Shown: positions 51,187 to 60,766, counted from the first letter of the stretch. The stretch: 64,000 bases of DNA from Paenibacillus tundrae (GCF_036884255.1 NZ_CP145605.1:6323001-6387000); one strand, 5' to 3'. Numbers and translations: made by a program. Notes: generated by a model not told the origin, from the sequence alone.

Positions 51187-51327
51187 CTAGGTACCAAATC
51201 CATGATCAGCAGGTCTCGCTATTGAGGGGCTTGGAGCTTCGTTTCCAGAGACAGGCTCAGGAGCAGGAATTACGATACTTACCCAAATGCTACATGTGGC
51301 TATCAGCAAAGCCAACGTTCTCTTCAT
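51187..51327 (-). CDS. Secreted signalling pro-peptide (Phr/Alo-type), 46 residues
   Basis: Unannotated 46-codon gene that overlaps the last 38 nt of the TPR regulator in another frame, exactly as phr genes overlap rap genes. The start ATG at 51327 has GAGGTG 10 nt upstream, inside the regulator. The product begins MKRTLALLIATCSIWVSIVI, a complete Sec signal (two basic residues, hydrophobic core), then PAPEPVSGNE, and ends SIARPADHGFGT. In known systems the last 5-10 residues are released, imported by an oligopeptide permease and bound by the TPR receptor. The mature part is probably within ARPADHGFGT. It is followed by a terminator. Confidence 0.75.
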   Translation of the reverse strand: MKRTLALLIATCSIWVSIVIPAPEPVSGNEAPSPSIARPADHGFGT

Positions 51328-52672
51328 TGAGTTTCTGCACCTCACTAATTATATTTTTGTACTGCTGTTTAGCGGTGTCTGTCGCAAAATCCCTGTATTG
51401 CTCAAACAGCCCGACACCTCTAAGCATAGCTCTACCACTACAAATTTCAAGTGAAAATTTCAGACTATTTATGACAAATTCAATACCTTTATGGAACTCA
51501 TCTTTCTTCAGATAATATGCTCCCAAGTCAGCTAAAAGACGTACATATCGATCATCAGTGACTTGTTTGCTGACCTTTCCAATTCGGTTACTCTGTTCCT
51601 GGTATGTGAAGTAAGATTTGTATTGCTCCAACACAAAATCGATATTTCCGTTATATCGATTGGCTGCTGTAACGATATCGCACAATGCTGGAAATATCTC
51701 ATTCTCTCGTGTTGATATATAGTTCAAATAATCAGGCAATACTTCGAACTGCCCTGCCATCAAGCGGTAGATATAACGATTCCCCACAGCCCATTCCTGA
51801 AACTGAGTGATGACTAGCGCCTCTTCCTCGTTACACTCTTTCACCCAATTATTCACCGCATAGAGTGACACATACTCGAGTGCTTGATCATAATCTTTGA
51901 GCTGATAACAGGCACTACCTGCTGCTAGATATGAATATAAGATATAAAATATGATGGGGCGTTTGGTTTCTTCCGGCTTCTTCCTACCATTCAATTCATA
52001 ATGAATTGTCGCTTTCACTCTTAACTTTTCAGATAGCTCTTGTACCTTATTCCAACGATGTAGTGCACCAAATGCATTAATAAGCTCATTCAAGGCATCC
52101 AACTGATATCGTTCATCCAGTCGATCTACATAGTATTCAAACTGTGCTGCGATGATCAGATTCCGTTGCTGATCCTTGGACAGACCTAGCTTGAACAGGC
52201 GGTATTGGCATAAGGCTAACCGCTCCGAGTGCTGCATTTTCTCACTCTCGGCAATCGTTTCGTATAAAAGGATCGCAGGTTCGTGTTTGCCATCACGGTA
52301 GAATTCTTCTGCCACTTCAAACAACAAGGGAATATAGGATAGATTATCCATCATTAAGCGGATAACCTCTTCAATACAATTTAATTTATTCAAATCGGCA
52401 CAACGATGGAGGAATGGCCCTAGTCTCCGCCAGTCAGGAGTCGCATGCACAAAACACTCATCTATGTATAGTTCATAGAAGTGACCTTCTTCTAATCCCA
52501 TAGCCGCAGTAATTCGATCCAATTGCTGCATAGCAATCGGGCGATTTTTATTAAGAATGTTACTCAGCGTACCTGAATTGATGCCTGATGTGTCTGAAAA
52601 GAAGCTAATAGACCTCTGCTCACGCTTAAGATAACTCTCCAAATGATCGCGTATCGTGGTTGTGGACTCCAA
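51290..52672 (-). CDS. RRNPP-type regulator: XRE helix-turn-helix plus TPR receptor domain (Alo-like)
   Basis: 460 residues from the TTG at 52672. An XRE helix-turn-helix lies at about 15-70 (ISFFSDTSGINSGTLSNILNKNRPIAMQQL). The remainder is an array of TPR-like helical pairs, for example GKHEPAILLYETIAESEKM, KDYDQALEYVSLYAV and YYLKKDEFHKGIEFVI. This is the build of RRNPP peptide receptors such as PlcR, AimR and the receptors of Paenibacillus Alo systems. GGAGG lies 11 nt before the TTG. A secreted pro-peptide gene overlaps its 3' end, so it is probably a transcription factor switched by that peptide. Confidence 0.85.
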   Translation of the reverse strand: MESTTTIRDHLESYLKREQRSISFFSDTSGINSGTLSNILNKNRPIAMQQLDRITAAMGLEEGHFYELYIDECFVHATPDWRRLGPFLHRCADLNKLNCIEEVIRLMMDNLSYIPLLFEVAEEFYRDGKHEPAILLYETIAESEKMQHSERLALCQYRLFKLGLSKDQQRNLIIAAQFEYYVDRLDERYQLDALNELINAFGALHRWNKVQELSEKLRVKATIHYELNGRKKPEETKRPIIFYILYSYLAAGSACYQLKDYDQALEYVSLYAVNNWVKECNEEEALVITQFQEWAVGNRYIYRLMAGQFEVLPDYLNYISTRENEIFPALCDIVTAANRYNGNIDFVLEQYKSYFTYQEQSNRIGKVSKQVTDDRYVRLLADLGAYYLKKDEFHKGIEFVINSLKFSLEICSGRAMLRGVGLFEQYRDFATDTAKQQYKNIISEVQKLNEENVGFADSHM

Positions 52673-52909
52673 ACGAACACCACCCTCCAAAATAAAAAAA
52701 CATAAACGAATGAATCCGCTTCATCACGTTGATGAAATGAATTCCAGATTAATGATATTTTTAAAGTAATTATATGTATTTATTAAGTAGGGGTCAATAA
52801 AATAATTTGAACTAATTTGTATTAATTACAATTTAATCCTTTTCTATCGCAATCGTATTCCTTCGATTTTATGCAATAAAAGCTTCAGCCTGATAACCTG
52901 AACAGCATA

Positions 52910-52940
52910 AAAACACGAGCGAAGATCCACCCGTGTTTTC
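52910..52940 (-). terminator. Terminator of the aldo/keto reductase gene
   Basis: AAAACACG (52910-52917) pairs perfectly with CGTGTTTT (52932-52939) around 14 nt; the minus-strand 3' side is T-rich. It lies 40 bp after the reductase stop. Confidence 0.65.
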
Positions 52941-52980
52941 ATGACCATTTCTAAGAGAACCTACTCCATTGTCGCTAGAC

Positions 52981-53898
52981 TTATGGCAGTACATTCCCAG
53001 CAGCACGATAGATGTCGTACCATTCTTGACGAGTAAGATGTACATCCGACGCTTTAACACAGTCTTGCAAACGTTCAAGGTTCATCGTACCTGTCACGGG
53101 CTGCATCTGTGCCGGATGACGCAGCAACCAAGCGATTGCAATCGTTGTGTTGCTCACATCATATTTCGCTGCAATCTCGTCGATCTTCGCGTTCAGCTCA
53201 GGGAACTTGTCGCTACCCAAGAAAACACCTTCGAAGAATCCGTATTGGAAAGGAGACCATGGCTGAATCGTGATATCATGCAAGCGGCAATAATCCAAGA
53301 TACTGCCATCACGGTTAATTGCAGCTTCGTTCTCCATGTTCACATTGATTCCACTGTCAATCATCGTTGTATTCGTAATGCTCATCTGGAGCTGATTAGC
53401 GACCAGTGGCTGTTTAACATATTTTTTGAGCAGTTCAATCTGGTTCGGATTCTGGTTAGATACGCCGAAGTGACGAACTTTACCTTCGCGCTCCAACAGG
53501 TCAAAGGCTTCTGCCACCTCTTCCGGCTCAACAAGTGCATCCGGACGGTGCAACAATAGTACATCCAAATAGTCCGTTTTTAGACGCTGCAGGATACCAT
53601 CGACTGAATTCAAGATATGCTCTTTCGAGAAATCAAACATCCCCTTGCGAATCCCGCATTTGGATTGCAGGATGATGTTCTCCCGAACTTGAGGGCTCAT
53701 CTGCACAGCCTCTGCAAAGATCTCCTCACATTTTCCAGTTCCATAAATGTCGGCGTGATCGAAGAAATTCGCTCCAATCTCCATTGCAGAACGAACAAAA
53801 TGCTCCGCTTCTTTACCATCTAATGTATTAATCCGCATGCAGCCAACCGCTACAACCGGTACCTCCAGCGAGCTACTGCCAAGTTTAATTGTTCTCAA
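52981..53898 (-). CDS. Aldo/keto reductase
   Basis: 305-residue TIM-barrel NADPH oxidoreductase. The family landmarks are GANFFDHADIYGTGKCEEIFAEA (catalytic Asp and Tyr), LQSKCGI (Lys), YLDVLLLHRPD (His) and VRHFGVSNQNPNQIELL; the C-terminal cofactor loop is near MQPVTGTMNLERL. The pattern fits the YdhF/YtbE-like group. An upstream in-frame extension to 54009 lacks family similarity. The TTG at 53898 has GGAGG 9 nt upstream and starts MRTIKLGSSSLEVP. The substrate is unknown. Confidence 0.88.
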   Translation of the reverse strand: MRTIKLGSSSLEVPVVAVGCMRINTLDGKEAEHFVRSAMEIGANFFDHADIYGTGKCEEIFAEAVQMSPQVRENIILQSKCGIRKGMFDFSKEHILNSVDGILQRLKTDYLDVLLLHRPDALVEPEEVAEAFDLLEREGKVRHFGVSNQNPNQIELLKKYVKQPLVANQLQMSITNTTMIDSGINVNMENEAAINRDGSILDYCRLHDITIQPWSPFQYGFFEGVFLGSDKFPELNAKIDEIAAKYDVSNTTIAIAWLLRHPAQMQPVTGTMNLERLQDCVKASDVHLTRQEWYDIYRAAGNVLP

Positions 53899-54080
53899 GA
53901 TGATTACCCTCCATATTCGGATATTTTGTGTAATTGTATTGCTACAATCATCGTTGATGGTACTTGTCTTCCGTCTATGATTGTGACATACATCTGCAAT
54001 CGGTTTCAATGGGTTTTTCGAATTCTTGTATGGAAAAATGGCCGTTTGTGACTAACCATGACGCACCGCGCGGTTATTCT

Positions 54081-54986
54081 CTAATCTTCTTCGGCTTGTA
54101 CTTCTTCTGGGACGATCACCTTCATATACTGAGGAAGAACTTGAATCTGGATGGGTAGTGATGGCCCTTCCTCTCCATCTACGTTGGTTCCAATTGGCTC
54201 ATCAGATGTCACACGTACTTCTTTTGCAGTAAAATACTCCACATCTTTATGGTCTTTCAAGCTACCGAACAGTAAGGATGTGCCCAAAGTCAGTGTGTTA
54301 AGCATACTCATATTCCGGATCACAAAACAATGAATAACCCCATCATCCACCACCGCATCTGGAGACAGCTTCTCGAATCCACCGACGGAATTGGTTAGCG
54401 CAGCGAGGAATAAGGGAGAGTCGCCCTCCCAGATCTGACCGTCATGTTCAATGGTGAGCCGTTTCGCAGGGGTATTCACCAAGTCCTTCAGGCCTTCCTT
54501 CAGGTAGGCAAATGAACCCAGCTTTGATTTTTCTTCGGATGAAACAGAGGACAACGCTTCGGCTAGTGAACCTGCTGCTACAACATTGGCAAACAGACGT
54601 CCATTCATATTCCCGACATCCACCGCACGCACTTGATTCGAACTCAGCCCGCGAATAGCTTCTTCCGGATCAAGGGGGATATGAAGTGCTCGTGCAAAAT
54701 CATTGACCGTACCCAAGGGTACGACGCCAAGCGTAGGACGGTGATCCTGATCCATCATGCCGTTAATCGTCTCATGCAGCGTCCCATCCCCTCCAATTGA
54801 AATAACGAGATCACATCTGTTTTTACATGCATCTAGACAGAAGTTGGTCGCATCTCCTTCTTGAGCCGTTTCGTTGATGACAACCTCATACTGCTGTGAT
54901 ACCAAAATTCTCTTGACCTGGGATACATACTGCTGAGCCTGTTCTTTACCGGACGATGGATTACTGATAATCATGGCTTGACGCAT
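54081..54986 (-). CDS. Diacylglycerol/lipid kinase (DagK/YegS family)
   Basis: 301 residues. The nucleotide motif is ISIGGDGTLHETINGMM (GGDGT at 65-69), with NPSSGK at 9-14, PLGTVNDFARALHIP and the C-terminal metal-binding region GTNVDGEEGPSLPIQIQVLPQ. Members phosphorylate diacylglycerol or related lipids at the membrane with ATP. DgkB/DagK of Bacillus recycles diacylglycerol left after lipoteichoic acid synthesis; the BmrU-like branch is an alternative. Monocistronic. Confidence 0.9.
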   Translation of the reverse strand: MRQAMIISNPSSGKEQAQQYVSQVKRILVSQQYEVVINETAQEGDATNFCLDACKNRCDLVISIGGDGTLHETINGMMDQDHRPTLGVVPLGTVNDFARALHIPLDPEEAIRGLSSNQVRAVDVGNMNGRLFANVVAAGSLAEALSSVSSEEKSKLGSFAYLKEGLKDLVNTPAKRLTIEHDGQIWEGDSPLFLAALTNSVGGFEKLSPDAVVDDGVIHCFVIRNMSMLNTLTLGTSLLFGSLKDHKDVEYFTAKEVRVTSDEPIGTNVDGEEGPSLPIQIQVLPQYMKVIVPEEVQAEED

Positions 54987-55308
54987 ACTCGCACCTTCTC
55001 CTCCAAATGGGTATTTACCTATCTTTACCCCTTCTTAACGGGCATTGAATTACGATGGAAGCGGACAATTAAATTTTTTTGAGCAAAGTGGCTTAGAAGT
55101 GTGCAGTGTAAGGTACATTCATATAAAATAGAACTAGAGTTATTGGCTTATTCTGAATAAGGTGTTCCTTTTTTCATATGATGGGTTAATAACTAGGGAT
55201 GTGTGCATCCTGATCTCTCTATATCATGACGATAAAGCTTGAACTACATAGAAGTTATACAAACGAATGGCGCATCATCAATTCATAGAATCGGAGGGAA
55301 CCGTATTA
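54987..55308. other. Divergent promoter region between dagK-type and LRR genes
   Basis: About 320 bp without a supported gene. It contains a short palindrome CTTATTCTGAATAAG (near 55147-55161) before a T run, which looks like a weak hairpin. A frame from 55267 is part of the LRR reading frame but has no ribosome site. Confidence 0.45.
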
Positions 55309-56829
55309 ATGAGAAGAGTGACTCTACTAGTTCTACTATTTATTCTAAGTATTGGCTCAGCCGGCCAGGCTTTGGCGTACCCAACCGGCGAATCAGGCAA
55401 CAGACTTATTGAAGACCCTGCACTGGAAGATGGCTTGAAACTTATTTTGAACAAACCGCTGGATGCTCCCCTGACCGTAACCGATCTGCAGCAACTCACT
55501 GTCGTAGATCTGAGCAATGCAGGCATTCAAAGTATAGCAGGGCTTGAACAGGCGTCTAACCTGACGCATCTGCGACTATACGGTAACGAGATTGAGACGC
55601 TGACACCGCTAACGCATCTGACCCAGCTTCGAGAGATTGATGTACGGAACAATTACATTACATCTATTGATGCACTTGCAGATCTGAAGGATCTCGGACG
55701 ACTCTTGATTAGCAACAATTCAATTTCTTCTATTGATGTTATTGATGAATTCACCCGGCTACATACGTTCTTTGCTAGTGGAAACCAGCTTACAGATATT
55801 ACACCGCTGACGGATCTGTCTGATCTAACTTGGGTTGAGCTGGCTAACAATAAGATTGAAGATATCTCTCCACTTGCACATTCCACCAAGCTGCAGCAGT
55901 TAAATGTAGCGAACAATCGAATTCAGCATCTGGACGCTCTCGCTGATCTGCCTAACACCCTCCATAAACTCAATGTAGCGGGAAATGAAATTTCAGATCT
56001 GACGCCCATTGAACATATGACAGGAATACGGACGCTCGATATTAGCGGCAACCAGATCCAGCATCTACATGCTATTGCAGATATGCACCATCTAACCGAG
56101 CTGAACGCTGAATCGAACCAAATTTATGACCTAGAACCACTAGCGTCATTGACGCAGCTCAAGGCGCTCCAACTAGCCAATAATCGGGTGTGGGATCTAA
56201 GCCCAATTGCGGGGCTCTCTTTTACTCGGGCAGATACGACGAACACCATCACGGATATCAACGCTTCGGTATCCTTTGCTACGAATGTGCAGACCTCGGT
56301 TAACGAGAGTGAATCTGGGGGGCTGACGGTACAGAATAACTACTTGGATGTAACCAGCGGCAGTAACACGATGCGCTTGTTGAACCAGATGAATGTACGG
56401 GAGCAGAAACGAACCCCTCAAGGCAGCTTTCAACGCTTAGTTGAAGGTTCTACGACAGCTTATGTGGGGGATCAGGCATACGCCCTGGATGCAGCACCTT
56501 TCATTGATGAAGGTCGGACTTACGTTCCTTTACGCTTTATCTCAGAGCAGTTAAATGCCCATGTGGACTGGAATGCCGCAGCGCATGAGGTTACCATTAC
56601 ACAGAATGATCAGACCATTCATTGGAACGCTGATAACAAGCAGGTACGGGTTAATGATCAACTAATGATGAATGATGCACCTCTGTTAATGCGAAACGGA
56701 AAAGCCTTCGTCCCTGTGCGATTTATCTCTGAGCAACTGGATACAACTGTCGGCTACATTGCCAGCAGCAAAACGATCCTGATCTTCGAGAATAAGCAAC
56801 CATTGGTCAGAGAACAGTCTCAGCCTTAA
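55309..56829 (+). CDS. Secreted leucine-rich-repeat protein with stalk (copper-amine-oxidase N-like) domain
   Basis: 506 residues. Signal peptide of about 24 residues (MRRVTLLVLLFILSIGSAGQ, then ALA cleavage). LRRs of the internalin type (22-residue period; LTHLRLYGNEIETLTPLTHL, LNVANNRIQHLDALADL) run from about 60 to 310. The C-terminal part has two stalk repeats (RTYVPLRFISEQLNAHVDW and KAFVPVRFISEQLDTTVGY). There is no cell-wall anchor motif. LRRs bind proteins or glycans and the stalk domain is found on many Paenibacillus exported proteins. The ATG at 55309 has GGAGGG 10 nt upstream; an in-frame ATG at 55267 lacks one. Confidence 0.88.
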   Translation: MRRVTLLVLLFILSIGSAGQALAYPTGESGNRLIEDPALEDGLKLILNKPLDAPLTVTDLQQLTVVDLSNAGIQSIAGLEQASNLTHLRLYGNEIETLTPLTHLTQLREIDVRNNYITSIDALADLKDLGRLLISNNSISSIDVIDEFTRLHTFFASGNQLTDITPLTDLSDLTWVELANNKIEDISPLAHSTKLQQLNVANNRIQHLDALADLPNTLHKLNVAGNEISDLTPIEHMTGIRTLDISGNQIQHLHAIADMHHLTELNAESNQIYDLEPLASLTQLKALQLANNRVWDLSPIAGLSFTRADTTNTITDINASVSFATNVQTSVNESESGGLTVQNNYLDVTSGSNTMRLLNQMNVREQKRTPQGSFQRLVEGSTTAYVGDQAYALDAAPFIDEGRTYVPLRFISEQLNAHVDWNAAAHEVTITQNDQTIHWNADNKQVRVNDQLMMNDAPLLMRNGKAFVPVRFISEQLDTTVGYIASSKTILIFENKQPLVREQSQP

Positions 56830-56850
56830 ACGAACTCATATATATAACAT

Positions 56851-56926
56851 TTTGGCTAAATGCCAAATTCGACGCTGAGATGCCGCCAAGCATCCTTCGT
56901 ATTCAAAAGCGTACTATTTGAACAAC
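56851..56926. repeat. 3' half copy of the TGCGTGTTCAAAAA repeat
   Basis: TTTGGCTAAATGCCAAATTC followed by GACGCTGAGATGCCG, and the end GTACTATTTGAACAACT, match the right 80 bp of the full repeat at 21790-21970 with scattered changes. The left half is missing. Confidence 0.75.
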
Positions 56927-56927
56927 T

Positions 56928-56992
56928 AAAAAGGCCTTCCCGGGTATCGTTCCTTAACCGTTAGTTGGAACCATACCAGGAAAGCCTTTTTT
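56928..56992. terminator. Bidirectional terminator between LRR and xylanase genes
   Basis: A long interrupted hairpin (AAAAAGGCCTTCC... with GGAAAGCCTTTTTT, inner GTTCC/GGAAC) is flanked by A and T runs. It ends both convergent transcripts. Confidence 0.8.
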
Positions 56993-57085
56993 CAATTATT
57001 CGAAAAAATGAATACCTCCAACGGTCTGTCTATACTTATTCAATGGTAACCTTTAGACGACTTTCGGCTCCAACTATGCGACGGC

Positions 57086-58048
57086 TTAAGGGTTATTCGC
57101 TAGGTAGTTTCTCAGCCACTGCAAGGCCGGACGTTCCGTACCGTTGCTATTCACCAGGTGGGATCCATTCACCCACGTCTGTCCTTGATTATATCCCCAC
57201 AGCGTAATGCCCTTCACGCCTGAATGCTTCCAGAGAATCGGGAATTTCTGCTGATAGCGTTGCAATTGCGTGTTGTCGTCACCCGTCATATCCAGCTCAG
57301 ACACATAGATTGGCAACCCTGTTGCCGCCAGCTTGTTCAGAACAGTCGTCATGGTGCTAGTTGATACTGTATCCATATTGAAATAATGTCCTTGAATACC
57401 GATGCCATCGATCAGTCCTCTATTTTTCAAAAGGTTGATAATCTGGATATATTGGTCTGCTTTGTTCGGATCATTAATGATGCCATATTCGTTGATAAGT
57501 AACTTGGAATTAGGGAAGGCTTGTCTCGCCTGCTCGAAAGACCAGATCACCCAATCCCACCCGGTAGCTCCATCCCCACCAATCGCGTTGCGGTACGAAG
57601 GCTTCGCATGTAGCGGTTCATTCACCACGTCAACAAAAGCAGCTTTGGAATAGCGCTGACCTGCTGCCTTGATCCATTGGAGTACTTCCGCTTTCTGATC
57701 CGCAGCCGAGAGTCCACTAACCCAACCTGGCTCCTGACTTCCCCAGACAAGGGTATGGAATTTGAATGGGAAGCCATTATTATTCGCATAGTTATAAGCC
57801 AAGTCTGCCTGAGACCAGTTCATTGAATTCCGGGTTCCCTCTACAGCACCCCATTTGGTGGAGTTTTCCGGCGTCACCTGATTCCAGTAAGGACTGAAGT
57901 TGGAGGGAATGCTGCTTGCAATGATATTTCCAAGAAATTTACTTCCTTTTGCCAAACCAGCACTCACACTACCGACCGCTACGGACGTAGCCAATACACC
58001 TACTAATGCGAGCGTACCCACTGTCTTGAACCACTTGGATTTAAACAT
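57086..58048 (-). CDS. Endo-1,4-beta-xylanase, GH10
   Basis: 320 residues, secreted. Signal peptide at 1-30 (KWFKTVGTLALVGVLATSVAVG, then SVSA). The GH10 barrel shows TPENSTKWGAVEG, HTLVWGSQEPGW, the acid/base Glu144 in VDVVNEPLH and the nucleophile Glu251 in IYVSELDMT, then ITLWGYNQGQTWV. It cuts beta-1,4-xylan. There is no carbohydrate-binding module, so it is a small single-domain enzyme. A cre-like palindrome 25-39 nt before the start suggests CcpA repression. Ribosome site AGGAGG. Confidence 0.95.
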   Translation of the reverse strand: MFKSKWFKTVGTLALVGVLATSVAVGSVSAGLAKGSKFLGNIIASSIPSNFSPYWNQVTPENSTKWGAVEGTRNSMNWSQADLAYNYANNNGFPFKFHTLVWGSQEPGWVSGLSAADQKAEVLQWIKAAGQRYSKAAFVDVVNEPLHAKPSYRNAIGGDGATGWDWVIWSFEQARQAFPNSKLLINEYGIINDPNKADQYIQIINLLKNRGLIDGIGIQGHYFNMDTVSTSTMTTVLNKLAATGLPIYVSELDMTGDDNTQLQRYQQKFPILWKHSGVKGITLWGYNQGQTWVNGSHLVNSNGTERPALQWLRNYLANNP

Positions 58049-58072
58049 GTTTTTCCTCCTTGGTCATTTATT

Positions 58073-58087
58073 GTTAAGCGCTTACAA
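58073..58087 (-). promoter_or_regulatory. cre-like site at the xylanase gene
   Basis: TGTTAAGCGCTTACA is nearly palindromic and, read on the minus strand (TGTAAGCGCTTAACA), matches the CcpA consensus TGWAANCGNTNWCA apart from one extra base. It lies 25 bp upstream of the xylanase start. Confidence 0.7.
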
Positions 58088-58296
58088 AATCATCTTACTG
58101 GATAAATTTGGTTTAAAATACCTACAAACTATACTATTTACTTCAATAAACATATCGTTTGCACTTATCGGTGATCAGGATCACCCTATCCTAATCGAAC
58201 ATAATTGTTACATACGGGTTTACATTCCCTTAATGTTTATCTAGTATAAAATGACACATATCTTTACATACACTAGATAACAAGGGAGATTACAAC

Positions 58297-60597
58297 ATGC
58301 GCAAATTTTCAACGAAAGGTTTCGCCGGATGGTCTTTATCATTCCTCTTATGTACCTCCATTTTGTTCGCTCCATTCACTTCAGCCCCGGCTGAAGCAGC
58401 CGAATCAGCAAAAGAAACTAAAATTACGTTGCTCGGCACATCCGATATTCATGGGCGTTTTATGCCATGGGACTACGCTCTCGACGGTCCAAACCCAACG
58501 GGAAGCATGACACAGCTCTATACCATCGTTAAAAAAGTTCGTGCTGAGAATCCTAACACGATTCTGCTTGATGCAGGAGATATGATTCAGGATAACTCTG
58601 CTGAGCTATTCAATGATCAACCGCAATCTCCCATGATGGTCGCAATGAACGAGATGAAATATGACGCATGGGTCATGGGCAATCATGAATTCAACTTTGG
58701 TCTGGATGTGTTGGAGAAGATTTCTTCCCAATTCAACGGACAACCTCTCGTAGGTAACATTTTCAAAGAAAACGGCGACCGCTACATGCCTGCTTATACG
58801 ATTATTGAGAAGGATGGCATTAAAGTCGGTGTCATTGGAATGAACACACCGATGATTACTGAGTTTGAGAAAGGCACCGATCACTTAGATGGCATTATTG
58901 TTAAAGATCCTGTCGAAGAGACCAAAAAAGCCATTGCTGAGCTTAAAGGCAAAGTAGATGTCATGGTTGGACTTATGCATATGGGTCTCGACAACGAGAA
59001 CGGCAATCCGGGAACCGGAGTAACTGACATCGCTAATGCGAACCCTGAGCTGGCGGCTATTTTTGCTGGACACATGCATACTCTAATTGAATCGCAAACG
59101 GTAAACGGCGTATTGATCTCCGAACCGAACAAATACGGATCACACATCTCACGAATCGACCTAACCTTTGAGAAAGACGGCGACAACGTTGTCTTGAAAA
59201 GCAAAGAAGCTCAGGCTCTCGCTGTAAAAGCAGCAGATGGTACCTACGAGGTATCTGATGCAGGGCTTGAAGAGACATTGCACCCGTTCCACGAGTTCGC
59301 TCGTGCAGATGCTAACATCGAGGTTGCTGAATTAAAAGGAACTAACCTGGTACCTGCCGATGAGATCAAAGGCATTCCTGCTGTGCAGGTCCAGGAGACC
59401 CCTTTATCCGACTTCTTCACTGAAGTCATGATCCATTACAGCGATGCCGATGTGGTTGCACACCAGATTGATAACGACAAAGCCAAGCTAGATATTGGCC
59501 CGATCAAGAAAAAAGACATCGCCTTCAACTATCAATATACCTTCGGTGAAGTCACTGTATATGAAGTCACGGGACGTGACCTGAAGGATTACATGGAGTG
59601 GTCTGTAGGATACTTTAACTCGACACGCCCAGGAGATGTAACGATTAGCTTTGATCCGAAGCGCCGTGCTTCCAAGTACAGTACGAATGATTTCTTCGGC
59701 GGCGTAACCTATGAGATTGATCTCACCAAGCCATACGGTAGCCGAATTACTAACCTCAAATACAGCAATGGTGAAGCAGTCAAAGAACAAGATACGCTTA
59801 AACTCGGCATGAATGCTTACCGGATGGAAGCGTTAATTGCGAAGGGCGGCGCACTGGAAGGGCGTACGTTCAAGCAGCTCTGGTCCTCTAAGGATGCTTC
59901 GGCATTCGGCGAGATTCAAGGTACCATTCGCAACCTGTCTATAGCCTACCTGAAAGATGTTATGAACGGTGTTTACGAACCGAAGATTCAGCACAATTGG
60001 ACCATCACTGGTGTTGACCTCACTGCACCAGCACGTGCAGATGTTGTAGAGCTTATCAATGAGGGCGTAATGTCTGTGCCTAATACAGAAGATGGAAAAT
60101 ACACCAACATTGCCTCCATTAACATTCTGGATGCTGTGACGCAAGAAGAGATTGATGCCCTATCTGCCAAAGCAAACGTAGATGCAGCACAATTCTCAGG
60201 TGTAACAACCAAAGGTGAGTTCTATCAGAAGTTGAACGCAGCTCGTAAAGCAGCGGCTGGAAACGGTGAGGGTACACCTACACCTGCACCGGAGAAGCCT
60301 GTCACACCAACGAAACCGAAGCCAACACCAGAACCAGCTAAACCAGGCAAACCTGCTACTACACCAGGCTCAACGAAGCCTGATACGGTAAAAGACAACA
60401 AGGTTAAACAAGCCAAAGTAACCGCAGCTTACCTGAATGTTCGCGCTGGTGCTTCATCCCAAGCCAAGATTGTCACGACTGTACCTAAAGGAACCATTCT
60501 TGAGGTAATTAGCACAGAGAAGTATGGCTGGCTGAAAGTGAAATTGGATGGTCGCGTTGTCTATGTATACGGTAAATATGTAAGTATGTTGAAATAA
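58297..60597 (+). CDS. Secreted bifunctional metallophosphatase/5'-nucleotidase with SH3b domain
   Basis: 766 residues. Signal peptide at 1-34 (ends APAEA-AES). The metallophosphatase domain carries LLGTSDIHGRF, LLDAGDMIQDN, MGNHEFNFG and FAGHMHT. The C-terminal nucleotidase domain is about 340-560 (QVQETPLSDFF, LGMNAYRMEAL). A Pro/Thr/Lys-rich linker (about 660-705) leads to a bacterial SH3 domain (AAYLNVRAGASSQAKIV ... YVYGKYVSML) that binds peptidoglycan. It probably releases nucleosides or phosphate from external nucleotides, like YfkN. Divergent from the xylanase. Confidence 0.92.
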   Translation: MRKFSTKGFAGWSLSFLLCTSILFAPFTSAPAEAAESAKETKITLLGTSDIHGRFMPWDYALDGPNPTGSMTQLYTIVKKVRAENPNTILLDAGDMIQDNSAELFNDQPQSPMMVAMNEMKYDAWVMGNHEFNFGLDVLEKISSQFNGQPLVGNIFKENGDRYMPAYTIIEKDGIKVGVIGMNTPMITEFEKGTDHLDGIIVKDPVEETKKAIAELKGKVDVMVGLMHMGLDNENGNPGTGVTDIANANPELAAIFAGHMHTLIESQTVNGVLISEPNKYGSHISRIDLTFEKDGDNVVLKSKEAQALAVKAADGTYEVSDAGLEETLHPFHEFARADANIEVAELKGTNLVPADEIKGIPAVQVQETPLSDFFTEVMIHYSDADVVAHQIDNDKAKLDIGPIKKKDIAFNYQYTFGEVTVYEVTGRDLKDYMEWSVGYFNSTRPGDVTISFDPKRRASKYSTNDFFGGVTYEIDLTKPYGSRITNLKYSNGEAVKEQDTLKLGMNAYRMEALIAKGGALEGRTFKQLWSSKDASAFGEIQGTIRNLSIAYLKDVMNGVYEPKIQHNWTITGVDLTAPARADVVELINEGVMSVPNTEDGKYTNIASINILDAVTQEEIDALSAKANVDAAQFSGVTTKGEFYQKLNAARKAAAGNGEGTPTPAPEKPVTPTKPKPTPEPAKPGKPATTPGSTKPDTVKDNKVKQAKVTAAYLNVRAGASSQAKIVTTVPKGTILEVISTEKYGWLKVKLDGRVVYVYGKYVSMLK

Positions 60598-60766
60598 TCA
60601 AAAAAACTGCGCAATCTATTATATATTCATGCTGAATAGGCAACGAGGAGCGCTCTATCCTCCCACAAGACTCAATGTGCTAGAAAGCTAAAATCTCAGC
60701 AAGCATCCACGCAAACCTATCTTTTTAGCATATCCTATCGATAAAGACGATGGGAGGACTACTACG

